Assembly (NCBI RefSeq): GCF_003668875.1
Contig: NZ_RAWM01000023.1
Span: 1-64,000 of the forward strand
From: Corallococcus interemptor
GTDB lineage: Bacteria; Myxococcota; Myxococcia; Myxococcales; Myxococcaceae
DNA length: 64,000 nt
Direction of reading: 5' to 3'
The position numbers were made by a program, and so were the translations under genes. Below, one piece after another: positions 1-8,509 of the stretch; position 1 is the first letter of the stretch, and each line of letters opens with the position of its first letter. The notes beneath the pieces are model-generated. The model worked only from the letters and a program-made list of their open reading frames with translations. It was not told the DNA's origin and did not search any database.

Positions 1-803
1 CCCCACACCCCCGCCGCCTGCGCCAGCGGCGCCGCCGCCCTCGCCAGGTCCGGCAGCGCCGCGACGCACGCCCACACGAGCCCCACGTAGAACAGCATCG
101 CCAGCACCAGCGAGCCCACCGTCGCCATGGGCACCGTGCGCTCCGACGCGCGCACCTGCCCCGCGATGACCGGCACGATCTCGAAGCCCTGGTAGGCGAA
201 CATCACCGTCAGCCCCGCCTTCAGCCACGACGCCCCCGTGGCGGGCAGCGGCGGCGGCACGTCCTGGTCCGGGAGGAGGAAGAACGCCCCGAGCAGCAAC
301 GCCAGCGGCACGAGCTTGAGCACCGTGAGCGCCGTCCACGTCCTCGCCGACACGCGGATGCCTGACGCCACCAGCGCCGCCAGTCCCGTCACCAGCGCGG
401 AGGCCAGCAGCCGCTCGCCCACCGGGCCTCCCAGGCCCACCGATGGCGCCACCGCCCGCGCCAGGCCCGCCATCACCGCGGACGTGCTCAGGAAGGCGCT
501 GACGTAGGCCACCCAGCCGACGAGGAACGACACCCGTTCTCCGAACGCCGCCCTCGCGAACACCACGGGCCCGCCATCCGAGTCGAACCGCCGGCCGAGC
601 ACCGCGAACGCGAACGCCACCGGCACCAGCGCCAGCCCCGTCAGCGCGAAGGCCCACACCGCGCCCAGGCCGGGCGCCTGCGCCGCGACCTCCGCGGGCG
701 CGAAGAAGATGCCGACGCCCACGATGCCGTTGACGCCCAGGGCCAGCAGTTGGAGGGGCCCGATGGTGCGCTCGGGCGCGACGCCGGAGGGAAGGGTGGA
801 CAC
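1..803 (-). CDS. APC-family amino acid permease, partial (C-terminus outside window)
   Basis: Reading the minus strand from a GTG at 803 gives an uninterrupted frame to the window edge (about 267 residues). Hydrophobic segments alternate with short loops. The N-terminus has the family glycine pattern LGVNGIVGVGIFFAP (helix 1 of APC transporters, substrate backbone binding), and FAYQGFEIVPV fits the conserved helix 6 region. It is expected in the inner membrane, importing or exchanging amino acids or amines; the substrate cannot be read from this part. An upstream extension is open, so the start is uncertain, and no strong ribosome site precedes the GTG. The gene is truncated by the window, not broken. 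Confidence 0.85.
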   Translation of the reverse strand, partial: MSTLPSGVAPERTIGPLQLLALGVNGIVGVGIFFAPAEVAAQAPGLGAVWAFALTGLALVPVAFAFAVLGRRFDSDGGPVVFARAAFGERVSFLVGWVAYVSAFLSTSAVMAGLARAVAPSVGLGGPVGERLLASALVTGLAALVASGIRVSARTWTALTVLKLVPLALLLGAFFLLPDQDVPPPLPATGASWLKAGLTVMFAYQGFEIVPVIAGQVRASERTVPMATVGSLVLAMLFYVGLVWACVAALPDLARAAAPLAQAAGVW

Positions 804-854
804 GCCTGGGACTTCACTACACCCGCGCCGTGCGCGCCATCGCCGAGCCCCACC

Positions 855-1388
855 TCAAGGCTGGGAGAGCAGCACGCTCAGCGCCGCCATGCGCCCGGGC
901 GCGGGCTCCTTCTCCAGCGACTTCGGGATGGCGACGAAGACGTCGTTCTCCCGCTGGTCGCCGCAGGCGCGCGTCCCCCGGTAGTGCTTGCGGTCGCGCT
1001 CGATGATGAGGTTGTAGCCGCACGGCCCCACCGACCCCGTCAGCGCGTCCGGGCTCAGCGTCAGCGACGAGGGCTGGCCCGCGAAGGTGCCCATCATCTC
1101 CACGACGTCGGGGCGCTCGTCCACGGTGAGCTCCACGGGCTTCTTGTCCACGGTGCCTTCGATGCGCCGCTCCGACAGCTTCAGGTCCACGGGGCGCTGG
1201 AAGGCCTGGCCCTTCAAGGCATTGTCGGAGAGCTGGAGCTTCATTTCCGGCCCCTGGAGACCTTGCGCGGTGACGCTCGCACGCACGGTCGTGTCGTGGG
1301 TCCGCAGCTCCAGGGTCTCGGCCTTCTTCGCGACAGCGGATCCGCCCGCGAGCAGGGCGGCGACGGTGAGGATGCGAGCGGTTCTCAT
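855..1388 (-). CDS. Secreted protein of unknown function
   Basis: The encoded protein of 177 residues starts at ATG 1388 with a Sec signal peptide (MRTARILTVAALLAGGSAVA, then KK). The open frame runs further upstream to 1535, but that part is arginine-rich shadow sequence, so the internal ATG in front of the signal peptide is preferred. The mature part is rich in beta-type, alternating polar segments and has two cysteines (GPCGYN and TRACGD) that could form a disulfide. I recognise no family. It is probably periplasmic or exported. It precedes the permease gene on the same strand with a gap of about 50 bp. Confidence 0.7.
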   Translation of the reverse strand: MRTARILTVAALLAGGSAVAKKAETLELRTHDTTVRASVTAQGLQGPEMKLQLSDNALKGQAFQRPVDLKLSERRIEGTVDKKPVELTVDERPDVVEMMGTFAGQPSSLTLSPDALTGSVGPCGYNLIIERDRKHYRGTRACGDQRENDVFVAIPKSLEKEPAPGRMAALSVLLSQP

Positions 1389-1476
1389 GTCGTGAAGTTG
1401 GGGCGCCGGGGCGCGCGCCACCAGGGCCATGCCCCGGCTGCCCGGCGGGCCGCACGTCTGTGATATCCGTGCGCGC

Positions 1477-2601
1477 GTGTCCCGCACTCGCCTGCTGGCC
1501 CTCCTCGTCGCATTCGTCGCCATCGTGGTCGCCACCTGGCAGCGCTCCCGCGCGGTGGAGCGGCTGGGCCAGGACTTCGATGAGGCGACCTACCTGCCCA
1601 TCGCCTTCACCTACGCCCACATGCTCGACGAAGGCAGATGGGGCGACGTGGGCAGGCTCCGCGAGAACTTCGAACATCCGCCGCTGGTGAAGCTGCTCTT
1701 CGCCGAGGCCGTGCGCGTCTCGGGCGCGTCCGAGCCGGACTGGTCGGACGTCCCCATGGGCCGGCCCATCCCGGACGCAGCGCGCCCCACGTTCAACGTG
1801 ACGCGAGGCCTGTCGGCGGTGGCCGGGGTGCTCCAGGTGGGGCTCGTCGCCCTCGTGGATCCGCTGGGGGCGCTGCTGCTCGCGTGGGACCCGTACCACA
1901 CGAAGTACACGTCCCAGGCGTACCTGGAGGCGGTGCCGGGGCTGCTCGCGGTGCTCGCGCTGCTCGCCTTCGAGCGCGCCCGGCGCAGGGGCTTCGCGCC
2001 GGGATGGACGGCGGTGTCCGGCGTGCTGCTGGGGATTGCGGCGGCGGGGAAGTATCCGTATGGCCTGGTGGGCGGGCTCACGTTCCTGCCCTTCCTGGTG
2101 ATGGGGGCGCGCACGCAGTGGCGTCCGTGGGCCGCCATCGTCGTGTCCACGGCGGCCGCGTTCATCCTGGTGAACCCCGCGCTGTGGGCTTCGCCGTTCG
2201 CGTCGCTGTGGGAGTCCATCACCTTCCACTGGAACTACTCCCACAACGAGCACGTGCGCCGCGCCGGGCTGCCCTGGTATCAGCCGCTCGCGTTCCTCAC
2301 GGACACCTGGCTGTCCAACTCCGACCCCGGCATCTACCTCACGCACTTCAACGGCCGGGCGCTGCTGCCGCTGGCGGTGCTGGGCCTGCCCCGGACGTGG
2401 CGCGAGCGGCCCGTGTGGGCGGTGGCCGCCGTCGTGGGGCTGGTGTTCCTGCTGCTGTGGAACACCAAGTGGCCGCAGTACCTGCTGCTCGTCCTGCCCG
2501 CGCTGTGCGTCTGCGCGGGCGGCGGTGTGCGGACCGTGGCCAGCGGGGCCGTGCTGCTCTTCCGCAAGGTCCAGGGCGCGCGCGTCAGCGCAGGTGCGTG
2601 A
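1477..2601 (+). CDS. Membrane glycosyltransferase, GT39/ArnT-like
   Basis: This is a polytopic membrane protein of about 374 residues with roughly eight or nine hydrophobic helices. An acidic first loop, RLGQDFDEATYLP, follows helix 1, as in the GT-C fold (ArnT, PMT family), where an Asp/Glu in this loop is catalytic; NFEHPPLVKLL matches the HPPL motif of the same family. It probably moves a sugar from a polyprenyl-phosphate donor to a lipid or protein on the periplasmic side. GTG 1477 is chosen because it directly precedes the first hydrophobic helix; an ATG at 1429 would add 16 residues without membrane character. It is convergent with the acetyltransferase gene, with overlapping 3' ends. 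Acceptor and donor are unknown. Confidence 0.75.
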   Translation: MSRTRLLALLVAFVAIVVATWQRSRAVERLGQDFDEATYLPIAFTYAHMLDEGRWGDVGRLRENFEHPPLVKLLFAEAVRVSGASEPDWSDVPMGRPIPDAARPTFNVTRGLSAVAGVLQVGLVALVDPLGALLLAWDPYHTKYTSQAYLEAVPGLLAVLALLAFERARRRGFAPGWTAVSGVLLGIAAAGKYPYGLVGGLTFLPFLVMGARTQWRPWAAIVVSTAAAFILVNPALWASPFASLWESITFHWNYSHNEHVRRAGLPWYQPLAFLTDTWLSNSDPGIYLTHFNGRALLPLAVLGLPRTWRERPVWAVAAVVGLVFLLLWNTKWPQYLLLVLPALCVCAGGGVRTVASGAVLLFRKVQGARVSAGA

Positions 2602-3634
2602 AGACGCACGGGTCCGCGGGCAGGTCCAGGTCGCACGTGGGCATCAGGCACGTCACCTGCGCGCGCCGGGGCAGCGGCACCCAGCCCGAGCGCAACAACA
2701 GACACGCCGAGGTGCCGGGCCCTCGCAGCATGCCCGCGAACGCCACACCCCGGCGCTCCATGTCCTGCATGGCCACCTGGAGCAGCCGCTGCCGGTCCTC
2801 CGAGGACACCGCGGCGTCGAACGCCATCAGGTCCACGACCTCCGCGGTCAGCTCCCCCACGCCCGTCATCAACAGGCTGTGTGAGCTGACGAGCCCGCGC
2901 ACCTCGCCGTCCTGCTCCAGCACGAAGGTGCGCGGCACGTCCCGGTACTGGAGCTGGGCCGCCAGCTGCTCGGTCGTGTACGTGTAGCCCAGCGTCACCG
3001 GGCGCAGCATGCCGCGGACCAGCGTCATGCAGCGGCCCAGGTCCGCGGGCTGGTAGGGACGGATGCCCTGGCCGTCCGCTTCCCGGAAGCGGTGCCGCAG
3101 GAGGGGATGCGCCAGGGTGAAGAGCCGCCGCTCGTTGTCCGTGAAGGACCAGCCGGCGAGCGCCTTCGCATCAAAGGCATACATCCACAGCCCCAGCCCG
3201 CCGAACAGCCGGGTGTTCCACGCGCGCCGCCAGAAGCCCGGGGGACGGGGCTCCGTCGTCGTGAAGCCCAGGGTGAGCCGCGCGGCCCGGTCCTGGTGCC
3301 GCCGGAGCAGCTCCTTCGCGAGCTTCGCGCCAATGCCCTGTCCCCGATGGGAGTTCGTGACGGTGGCCCGCAGTCCATAGCTGCCGTCCACCTCCACGCG
3401 TCCCAGGCGCAGCCTCGCGGGCTCCGCGAAGAGGGTGCCCACCAGGTGCCTTCCCTCGTACGCCGCCAGCAGGTAGTCGCGCGGCGCCTGGCCGTCCCGG
3501 AACAGCCTCCAGTCGCAGAAGCGCTTGTCCCAGACGGGCAGCGGCGCCGTCTTTCCATAGGTGGATTGCCAGACGCGGTTGAGGAACCAGGAGGCCTCGG
3601 ACGCGTCGCCTTCGAAGGTGCGCACCTCAATCAT
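2585..3634 (-). CDS. GNAT-family N-acetyltransferase
   Basis: The product has about 349 residues. The N-terminal half is a GNAT domain: VTNSHRGQGIGAKLAKELL carries the acetyl-CoA pyrophosphate loop (R/Q-x-x-G-x-G). The C-terminal half looks like a second, degenerate GNAT-like fold (YRDVPRTFVLEQDGEVRGLVSS), which is usual for two-domain members of this family. The ATG at 3634 (MIEVRTFEGDASEASWF) fits the first beta strand; the open frame runs back to 3781 but that stretch has no family character. It transfers an acetyl group to an unknown amine. Its 3' end overlaps that of the convergent glycosyltransferase gene by about 17 bp. Confidence 0.8.
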   Translation of the reverse strand: MIEVRTFEGDASEASWFLNRVWQSTYGKTAPLPVWDKRFCDWRLFRDGQAPRDYLLAAYEGRHLVGTLFAEPARLRLGRVEVDGSYGLRATVTNSHRGQGIGAKLAKELLRRHQDRAARLTLGFTTTEPRPPGFWRRAWNTRLFGGLGLWMYAFDAKALAGWSFTDNERRLFTLAHPLLRHRFREADGQGIRPYQPADLGRCMTLVRGMLRPVTLGYTYTTEQLAAQLQYRDVPRTFVLEQDGEVRGLVSSHSLLMTGVGELTAEVVDLMAFDAAVSSEDRQRLLQVAMQDMERRGVAFAGMLRGPGTSACLLLRSGWVPLPRRAQVTCLMPTCDLDLPADPCVFTHLR

Positions 3635-3877
3635 GGCCTGCCCCCGGGGACAGGATGCCGAAGCGCCCGGGAAGGGCGTGCCGCACGCATGCGCCATGAG
3701 CTTGCTTTCATGGCGCTGAAGGTAGGGAGGGCGGCCGGGCTGGAAACCGGCCGCCGAGGAAGCTCCCTCCCTGGCTGTCATTGCCGAGTCAATGCCAGCC
3801 CTTCCACGTGCGGTGGTCCACAGGCACCGCGCTGCCAGGGCGGGGCAGTGTGCGGAGCTCGCCGTCGCAAACGCGGT

Positions 3878-4879
3878 TCAGGGCGCGGCGAGCACGAAGT
3901 CCGCGTACACCGCCCCGTGGTCGGAGCCGCCGTAGCCGCCGTTGGGGTCTCGGGCCACGCGGAAGGAGCCCGGGACGTACGCGCCGCCGTCGTTGGGCGC
4001 GAGGTAGAGGTGGTCGATGGCCTGACCCCTGCCCGAATAGAAGTACGTCCAGGTGGCGCTGTCCGGCCGGTCCCTGCCGACGCGCAGCAGCGATTCATCC
4101 ATGGCGTTGATGGGGTCCGAGCCGGGCACGTCGTTGAGGTCCCCGCCGAGCACCACCAGCGCGTCCGGGAACTCCTTCGCGGATTCGACGAGGATGATCC
4201 GCGAGGCGTTGGCCTCCGCCATGCGGCGGTCCGGATCGTCATTCACCTTGGAGCGGAAGTGCGCCGCGAAGACGATGACCCGCCGGCCGTCCACGTCCAG
4301 GTGCACTTCGAGCAGGTCGCGCGAGAAGCGCGTGAAGGAACCGTCCGGCTTGATGATGTACTGGTTGCGGTGGCTGCGCGTCTCGATGATGGGGAACACG
4401 GACAGCACCGCCACGTCCACCGAGGCCGGGGAGTAGGTCTCTCCGAGCATCGAGTAGCCGTATGCGGGGACCCGGGCCAGCAGTCCGTCCAGCGACTGCT
4501 GCGTCTCGACCTCCTCCAGCATCACGATGTCCGCCTGGAGCGCGTTGATGGCCGGGCCCAGCTGGGCCACCTGCGCCTGGAACTCCGCCTCGGTGGGAAG
4601 CTCCTCGTAGTTGGAGCCGCCGCAGGAGCCCGTGTCGCAGACGGTGTCGAAGAGGCGGTGCACGTTGTACGCCGCGATGCGCACGTGCGCGCCGGACGGC
4701 AGGGGCGCCGTGCCGCTGTCGGGCTGCGGGCAGTTGCCCTGGACGCAGCCTCCGGCGTCTTGAGCCGGCGGGGTTTGGGGGGACGTGCCGTCACATCCCG
4801 CGAGCGCGAGCACCAGGCCCCACAGGGCGAGGGCCGGACGGGGACGGAAGCGGAAGGGGAGCCGCGTCAGGGGTGACAT
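3878..4879 (-). CDS. Endonuclease/exonuclease/phosphatase-family lipoprotein
   Basis: This 333-residue protein has a lipoprotein signal (LALAGC, lipidated Cys near residue 29) and a proline/aspartate-rich linker. The body is an EEP fold: AAYNVHRLF (strand 1, metal-binding Asn), MLEEVET (catalytic Glu), GGDLNDVPGS (Asp-x-Asn) and GSDHGAVYADF (C-terminal Ser-Asp-His). These match the DNase I/exonuclease III/phosphodiesterase superfamily, so a divalent-metal hydrolase anchored in the envelope is likely. The substrate could be extracellular DNA, a phospholipid or a phosphoester. Two cysteine pairs (GGCVQGNC, DTGSCGGS) suggest disulfides. The gene diverges from the next membrane protein gene across about 260 bp. 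Confidence 0.85.
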   Translation of the reverse strand: MSPLTRLPFRFRPRPALALWGLVLALAGCDGTSPQTPPAQDAGGCVQGNCPQPDSGTAPLPSGAHVRIAAYNVHRLFDTVCDTGSCGGSNYEELPTEAEFQAQVAQLGPAINALQADIVMLEEVETQQSLDGLLARVPAYGYSMLGETYSPASVDVAVLSVFPIIETRSHRNQYIIKPDGSFTRFSRDLLEVHLDVDGRRVIVFAAHFRSKVNDDPDRRMAEANASRIILVESAKEFPDALVVLGGDLNDVPGSDPINAMDESLLRVGRDRPDSATWTYFYSGRGQAIDHLYLAPNDGGAYVPGSFRVARDPNGGYGGSDHGAVYADFVLAAP

Positions 4880-5137
4880 CGGGGCGGCAACCTAACATCG
4901 ACCTTGTTTCGAGGCTGCCCGGACCGCCTGGGAGTGTCCGGCGACGCGGCGCGGCTCGCACCTTCACGCAGGGCGCTGACTCCACGGACCCTGGGTGGGG
5001 CCGACCGGCCACGCGAGGGCCGGCGCCGTTCGGCGTGCCCCCGCGACCGCTCGCCCCCGAGGCCCCCAGCCGTGCCTCCGGGCGTGTGCATCCTGTGCGC
5101 GTTCCGGGTGCTGACCCGCCCGAGAGGTGCCGACGCC

Positions 5138-6691
5138 ATGACCCCGTCCGTTCCCATGTCCCCGCTTCCTCCTTCTCCCGCTCCTGCCGCCACCGTCCCG
5201 GGCGGGTCGGTCCTGCCGTGGGTGCGCGCCCCACGCCGGATGCTGGCGGCGTCGCTGGCCGTGGGCGTGCTCGCGGAGGTCCTGCTCGAGACGGCGCGAT
5301 GGGGCCTGGGCTTTCCGCTGGTGGTGGCCGCCCTGGTAGGCGCGCTCGTGTGGCTGGGCGGACGGGAGGGCTGGCAGCGCGCGCGCCCCAATGCGTGGCT
5401 GCTGGCGCCGCTGGGACTGGTCAGCGCCTTCGTGGCGGTGCGGGACAGTTCGTGGCTGCTGATGCTCAACGTGGTGACCGCGGCCGTGCTCCTGATGATG
5501 CTGTCGCACTTCTGGGCCGCGGGCCGCGTGCAGCGCCTGGGCCTCATCGACTATGTCCTCGTCTTCTTCGGCTCCGCCGCGCAGAGCCTGCTCTACCCGC
5601 CGGTGCTCGTGCGGGACAGCGTGGACGTGCGTGGCCTCAAGGCGCACTCGCGCCTGTTGGGGGCGCTGACGCGAGGCCTGCTGCTGGCGCTGCCGGTGCT
5701 GTTCGTGTTCGGGGTGCTGCTGGAGTCCGCGGACGGCATCTTCTCCTCCACCGTGGGCCGGCTGTTGTCGTTCAACCTGGACATGGAGTTGATGGTGGTG
5801 CGCGGCCTCGCCGTGGCGTTCAGCGCGTGCGTCGCCGCGGGTGTGCTGGGTCATGCGCTGCGCCGCCGCGCCCCGAAGGAGCTGGGGGACGCGGAGGTGG
5901 TGTCCGCTTCGCCGCGTCTGGGATTCGTGGAGGCGCTCACGCTCATCTTCGCCGTGAACGCGCTGTTCTTCGTCTTCGCGGCCTTCCAGGTGTCGTACCT
6001 GTTCATCGGTGACGCGTCGTCGCCCGCGGCCGGCTACACCTTCGCGGAGTACGCGCGGCGCGGCTTCTTCGAACTGGTGGTCGTCGCCTCGCTGACGCTG
6101 GTGCTGGTCATGGCCCTGGCGCACTGGACGCGGCGGGAGACGCGCATGGCGCAGACCGTCTTCCGCGCGAGCACGTCGCTGATGGTGGCGCTGACGTTGA
6201 TCATCCTCGCGTCCGCGATGCGGCGCCTGTCGCTGTACGAGGACGCCTTCGGCTACACGCTGCTGCGCGTGCACACGCACGTCTTCATGTGGGCGCTGGG
6301 CGCGGTGCTGGCCTGGCGCGCGGTGACGCTGTGGTGGAAGCCGGAGCGCTTCGCGGTGGGTGCGTTCGCCACGGCGCTGGGCTCGGTGCTGGTGCTCAAC
6401 TTCCTCAACCCGGAGGCGTTCATCATCCGCCACAACCTGGAGCGGTATGCGCGCACCGGTTCTTTGGACACCGAGATGTTCTACGACATGTCCGCGGACG
6501 CCGTGCCCGGGCTGGTCCAGGCGGGCGCCCACCTTCCGCAGGAGCACCAGTGGCGGGTGGCGCCCGTCCTGAAGCAGCACCGCATGCGGCTGGAGCAGCG
6601 GGACTCGTTTTCGGAGTGGAATGTCTCCCGCTTCCTCGCCCGCCGTGCGCTGCCGCGGACAGGGGCGTGGAGTGAGCCCGTGAATCCGTGA
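5138..6691 (+). CDS. DUF4173/DUF4153-like polytopic membrane protein
   Basis: The product has about 517 residues with some twelve hydrophobic segments. The ATG at 5138 follows a GAGAGG ribosome site; the frame is open back to 4904 but that part is non-membrane shadow sequence. The motif LNPEAFIIRHNLERY near the C-terminus is typical of the DUF4173 family, whose function is unknown. It ends in a soluble tail of about 90 residues. The 260-bp region upstream is shared with the divergent phosphatase-like lipoprotein gene. Inner membrane location is clear; a role in the envelope is only inferred. Confidence 0.75.
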   Translation: MTPSVPMSPLPPSPAPAATVPGGSVLPWVRAPRRMLAASLAVGVLAEVLLETARWGLGFPLVVAALVGALVWLGGREGWQRARPNAWLLAPLGLVSAFVAVRDSSWLLMLNVVTAAVLLMMLSHFWAAGRVQRLGLIDYVLVFFGSAAQSLLYPPVLVRDSVDVRGLKAHSRLLGALTRGLLLALPVLFVFGVLLESADGIFSSTVGRLLSFNLDMELMVVRGLAVAFSACVAAGVLGHALRRRAPKELGDAEVVSASPRLGFVEALTLIFAVNALFFVFAAFQVSYLFIGDASSPAAGYTFAEYARRGFFELVVVASLTLVLVMALAHWTRRETRMAQTVFRASTSLMVALTLIILASAMRRLSLYEDAFGYTLLRVHTHVFMWALGAVLAWRAVTLWWKPERFAVGAFATALGSVLVLNFLNPEAFIIRHNLERYARTGSLDTEMFYDMSADAVPGLVQAGAHLPQEHQWRVAPVLKQHRMRLEQRDSFSEWNVSRFLARRALPRTGAWSEPVNP

Positions 6692-6716
6692 GGCACCCTG
6701 GCTACATTGCGGCGCC

Positions 6717-7598
6717 ATGAGCGAAGTCGCCGGACGCCGTGCCCCCCTGCCTCCCATTCCCGCGGTCCTCATCTCCGTGGTGAGCGTGCAGGGGGGCGCC
6801 GCGCTCGCGAAGGGGCTCTTCCCCGTGCTGGGCGCGGTTGGGGCCGCGGGGCTGCGGCTGGTGCTCGCGTCGGTGATGTTGCTGGCGTTCTTCCGCCCGT
6901 CCCTCCTGCGCTACACGCGGGCGCAGTGGGCGGCCATCGTGCCGTATGGCGTGGCGCTGGGCGTGATGAACCTCACGTACTACCTGTCCATCTCGCGCAT
7001 CCCGCTGGGGCTCGCGGTGACGCTGGAGTTCGTAGGGCCCTTCGTGCTCGCGGTGGTGGGTTCACGCAAGGCCTTGGACTTTTGGTGGGTGCTCTTCGCG
7101 GCGACGGGCATCGTGTTGATCACCCCGTGGACGGCGAAGCCGGGCTCGCTGGATCCGCTGGGCGTGATGCTGGCGCTGACGGCGGGTGGCTGCTGGGCCC
7201 TCTACATCCTGATGGGCGGGAGGCTGTCGCGCCGGGTGCCGGAGGGGCAGGGCGTGGCGGCGGGCATGGTGGTGGCGATGTTGACGGTGCTGCCCTTCAT
7301 GCTGCGCGAGGGGCACCTGGAGCGCATGACGCCGGGCCTCTTCGCGGCGGGCCTGGGCGTGGCGCTGTTGTCCAGCGCGCTGCCGTACACGCTGGAGATG
7401 ATGGCGCTGGGCCAGCTCTCCAGCCGCACCTTCGGCATCCTGATGAGCCTGGAGCCCGGGGTGGCCACGCTGGTGGGCTGGCTGGTCCTGCGCGAGCAGC
7501 TCACGCCCCTGCAATGGCTGGCGGTCGCGCTGGTGAGCGTGGCGTCCGCAGGGGCAACGCTGACGGCGAAGCATCCCCCTCCGCCCGTGGAGGCGTGA
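6717..7598 (+). CDS. EamA-family exporter, RhtA-like
   Basis: This protein of 293 residues has ten predicted helices arranged as two EamA (DMT) repeats. The sequence resembles the threonine/homoserine exporter RhtA: a first helix with VQGGAALAKGLFP, LGVMNLTYYLSISRIPLG in the first repeat, and LSSRTFGILMSLEPGVATL in the second. It probably exports small amino acids or amino-acid-like metabolites. It starts 25 bp after the DUF4173-like gene on the same strand, so the two may be co-transcribed. Confidence 0.85.
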   Translation: MSEVAGRRAPLPPIPAVLISVVSVQGGAALAKGLFPVLGAVGAAGLRLVLASVMLLAFFRPSLLRYTRAQWAAIVPYGVALGVMNLTYYLSISRIPLGLAVTLEFVGPFVLAVVGSRKALDFWWVLFAATGIVLITPWTAKPGSLDPLGVMLALTAGGCWALYILMGGRLSRRVPEGQGVAAGMVVAMLTVLPFMLREGHLERMTPGLFAAGLGVALLSSALPYTLEMMALGQLSSRTFGILMSLEPGVATLVGWLVLREQLTPLQWLAVALVSVASAGATLTAKHPPPPVEA

Positions 7599-7616
7599 GG
7601 TGGTAGGGTTTCGCGG

Positions 7617-8048
7617 ATGCGATTGCACTCCGCGTTGAAGGTTCACCTTCCCTGGATGCTCGGCACGGCCGGCGTCCTGTTCGCGTCCCAGGCCCGGGCG
7701 GATGGCGTTGATAGCGCCCTGGGGGCGCTGTTCGGCATGGTCATCATCCTCGTGGTGCTGGGGGGACTGGCCCTGGTCGTGGGAGCGGGGACGCTCTTCT
7801 TCAACCTCACCCGGCGTCACAACACGGCCTCCATCGTCCTGGGCCTGCTGGTGGGCCTGGGGACGATGCGGCTGGGTTCCTGGACGGCCAGCTCGTTCAC
7901 CACCGAGGAGTGGACCCTGGCTGACTGGGGCCTGACGCTCGGCGGTGTCGGCCTGTTCCTGCTCGGCGCCGGCGAGGTCATCGCGGCGGTGATGGCGCTG
8001 CGCGCCGGCAGTTCCCGGAGCGCAGCGCCCAAGACCGCTCAAGAGTGA
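7617..8048 (+). CDS. Small membrane protein of unknown function
   Basis: The product has 143 residues, with a cleavable signal-like start ending near QARA and three further hydrophobic segments (around residues 37-63, 70-88 and 103-129). No catalytic motif or known family is recognised. It begins 18 bp after the EamA exporter gene, so it is probably the last gene of the same unit. It converges on the glycine-rich remnant at 8056. Confidence 0.65.
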   Translation: MRLHSALKVHLPWMLGTAGVLFASQARADGVDSALGALFGMVIILVVLGGLALVVGAGTLFFNLTRRHNTASIVLGLLVGLGTMRLGSWTASSFTTEEWTLADWGLTLGGVGLFLLGAGEVIAAVMALRAGSSRSAAPKTAQE

Positions 8049-8055
8049 CGCGGGG

Positions 8056-8280
8056 CTAGAGCACGCAGTCGCCGTCGTACCTCAGGATGACGAGTCCGGC
8101 GTTGCCACCAGCGGATCCGGCGGCTCCAGCTTCCGGGGGGAGCGTCGTGGCGGTGGACCAGGTGTTGGCGCCCGGCCCGCCACTGCTTCCTCCGCCATTC
8201 CCGCCCGACGAGCCTCCGCCGGACTGAACTGTAAGACGGCTGACCAGGGGGGCAGCCTCGGTTCGACAGGAAGTGACCAT
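8056..8280 (-). CDS. Glycine-rich small protein or gene remnant
   Basis: The frame encodes 74 residues: a short start with one Cys, then a Gly/Ser-rich stretch (SGGGSSGGNGGGSSGG) and a C-terminus GGNAGLVILRYDGDCVL. A closing GG-x-GLVI-x-RY is often seen at the end of long glycine-rich surface or phage-tail-like proteins, so this may be the 3' remnant of a longer gene. No ribosome site is seen before the ATG. It lies at the left edge of the lower-GC accessory patch. Low confidence as a functional gene. Confidence 0.35.
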   Translation of the reverse strand: MVTSCRTEAAPLVSRLTVQSGGGSSGGNGGGSSGGPGANTWSTATTLPPEAGAAGSAGGNAGLVILRYDGDCVL

Positions 8281-8407
8281 GGGCAGTAGCAGTAGTCATT
8301 GTTGTCTGCCCCACTCTCTCTCAGGTGCGTTAGTCGGGTCTCGTCAGCCGTGCAAGCGACCTTTGCTCCGTATGCAGGAGTACGCGTATCGAGGGGGGGA
8401 TTCTTGG

Positions 8408-8430
8408 CTTAGTGTTTGTTAGACACTAAG
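8408..8430. repeat. Inverted repeat before the SIR2-like gene
   Basis: CTTAGTGT at 8408-8415 and ACACTAAG at 8423-8430 are perfect 8-bp inverted repeats around a 7-base centre. It lies about 80 bp upstream of the SIR2-like start, at the change from host-like to lower-GC sequence. It could be an operator, a hairpin or a relic of an insertion junction; the sequence does not decide. Apart from this I see no gene between 8281 and 8509. Confidence 0.5.
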
Positions 8431-8509
8431 TTGACTTGCGGTCGCCAGATCGGACAGTTGCGGGAGCTGCCATGTCATCCTGGCAAGGCGGCATGCTCTT
8501 GGGATTGCT

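Noticed and set aside
8039-8314. A 91-residue minus-strand frame overlapping the glycine-rich remnant
   Set aside because: Its Arg/His/Trp-rich translation has no character; the Gly/Ser-rich frame fits a known type of sequence better.
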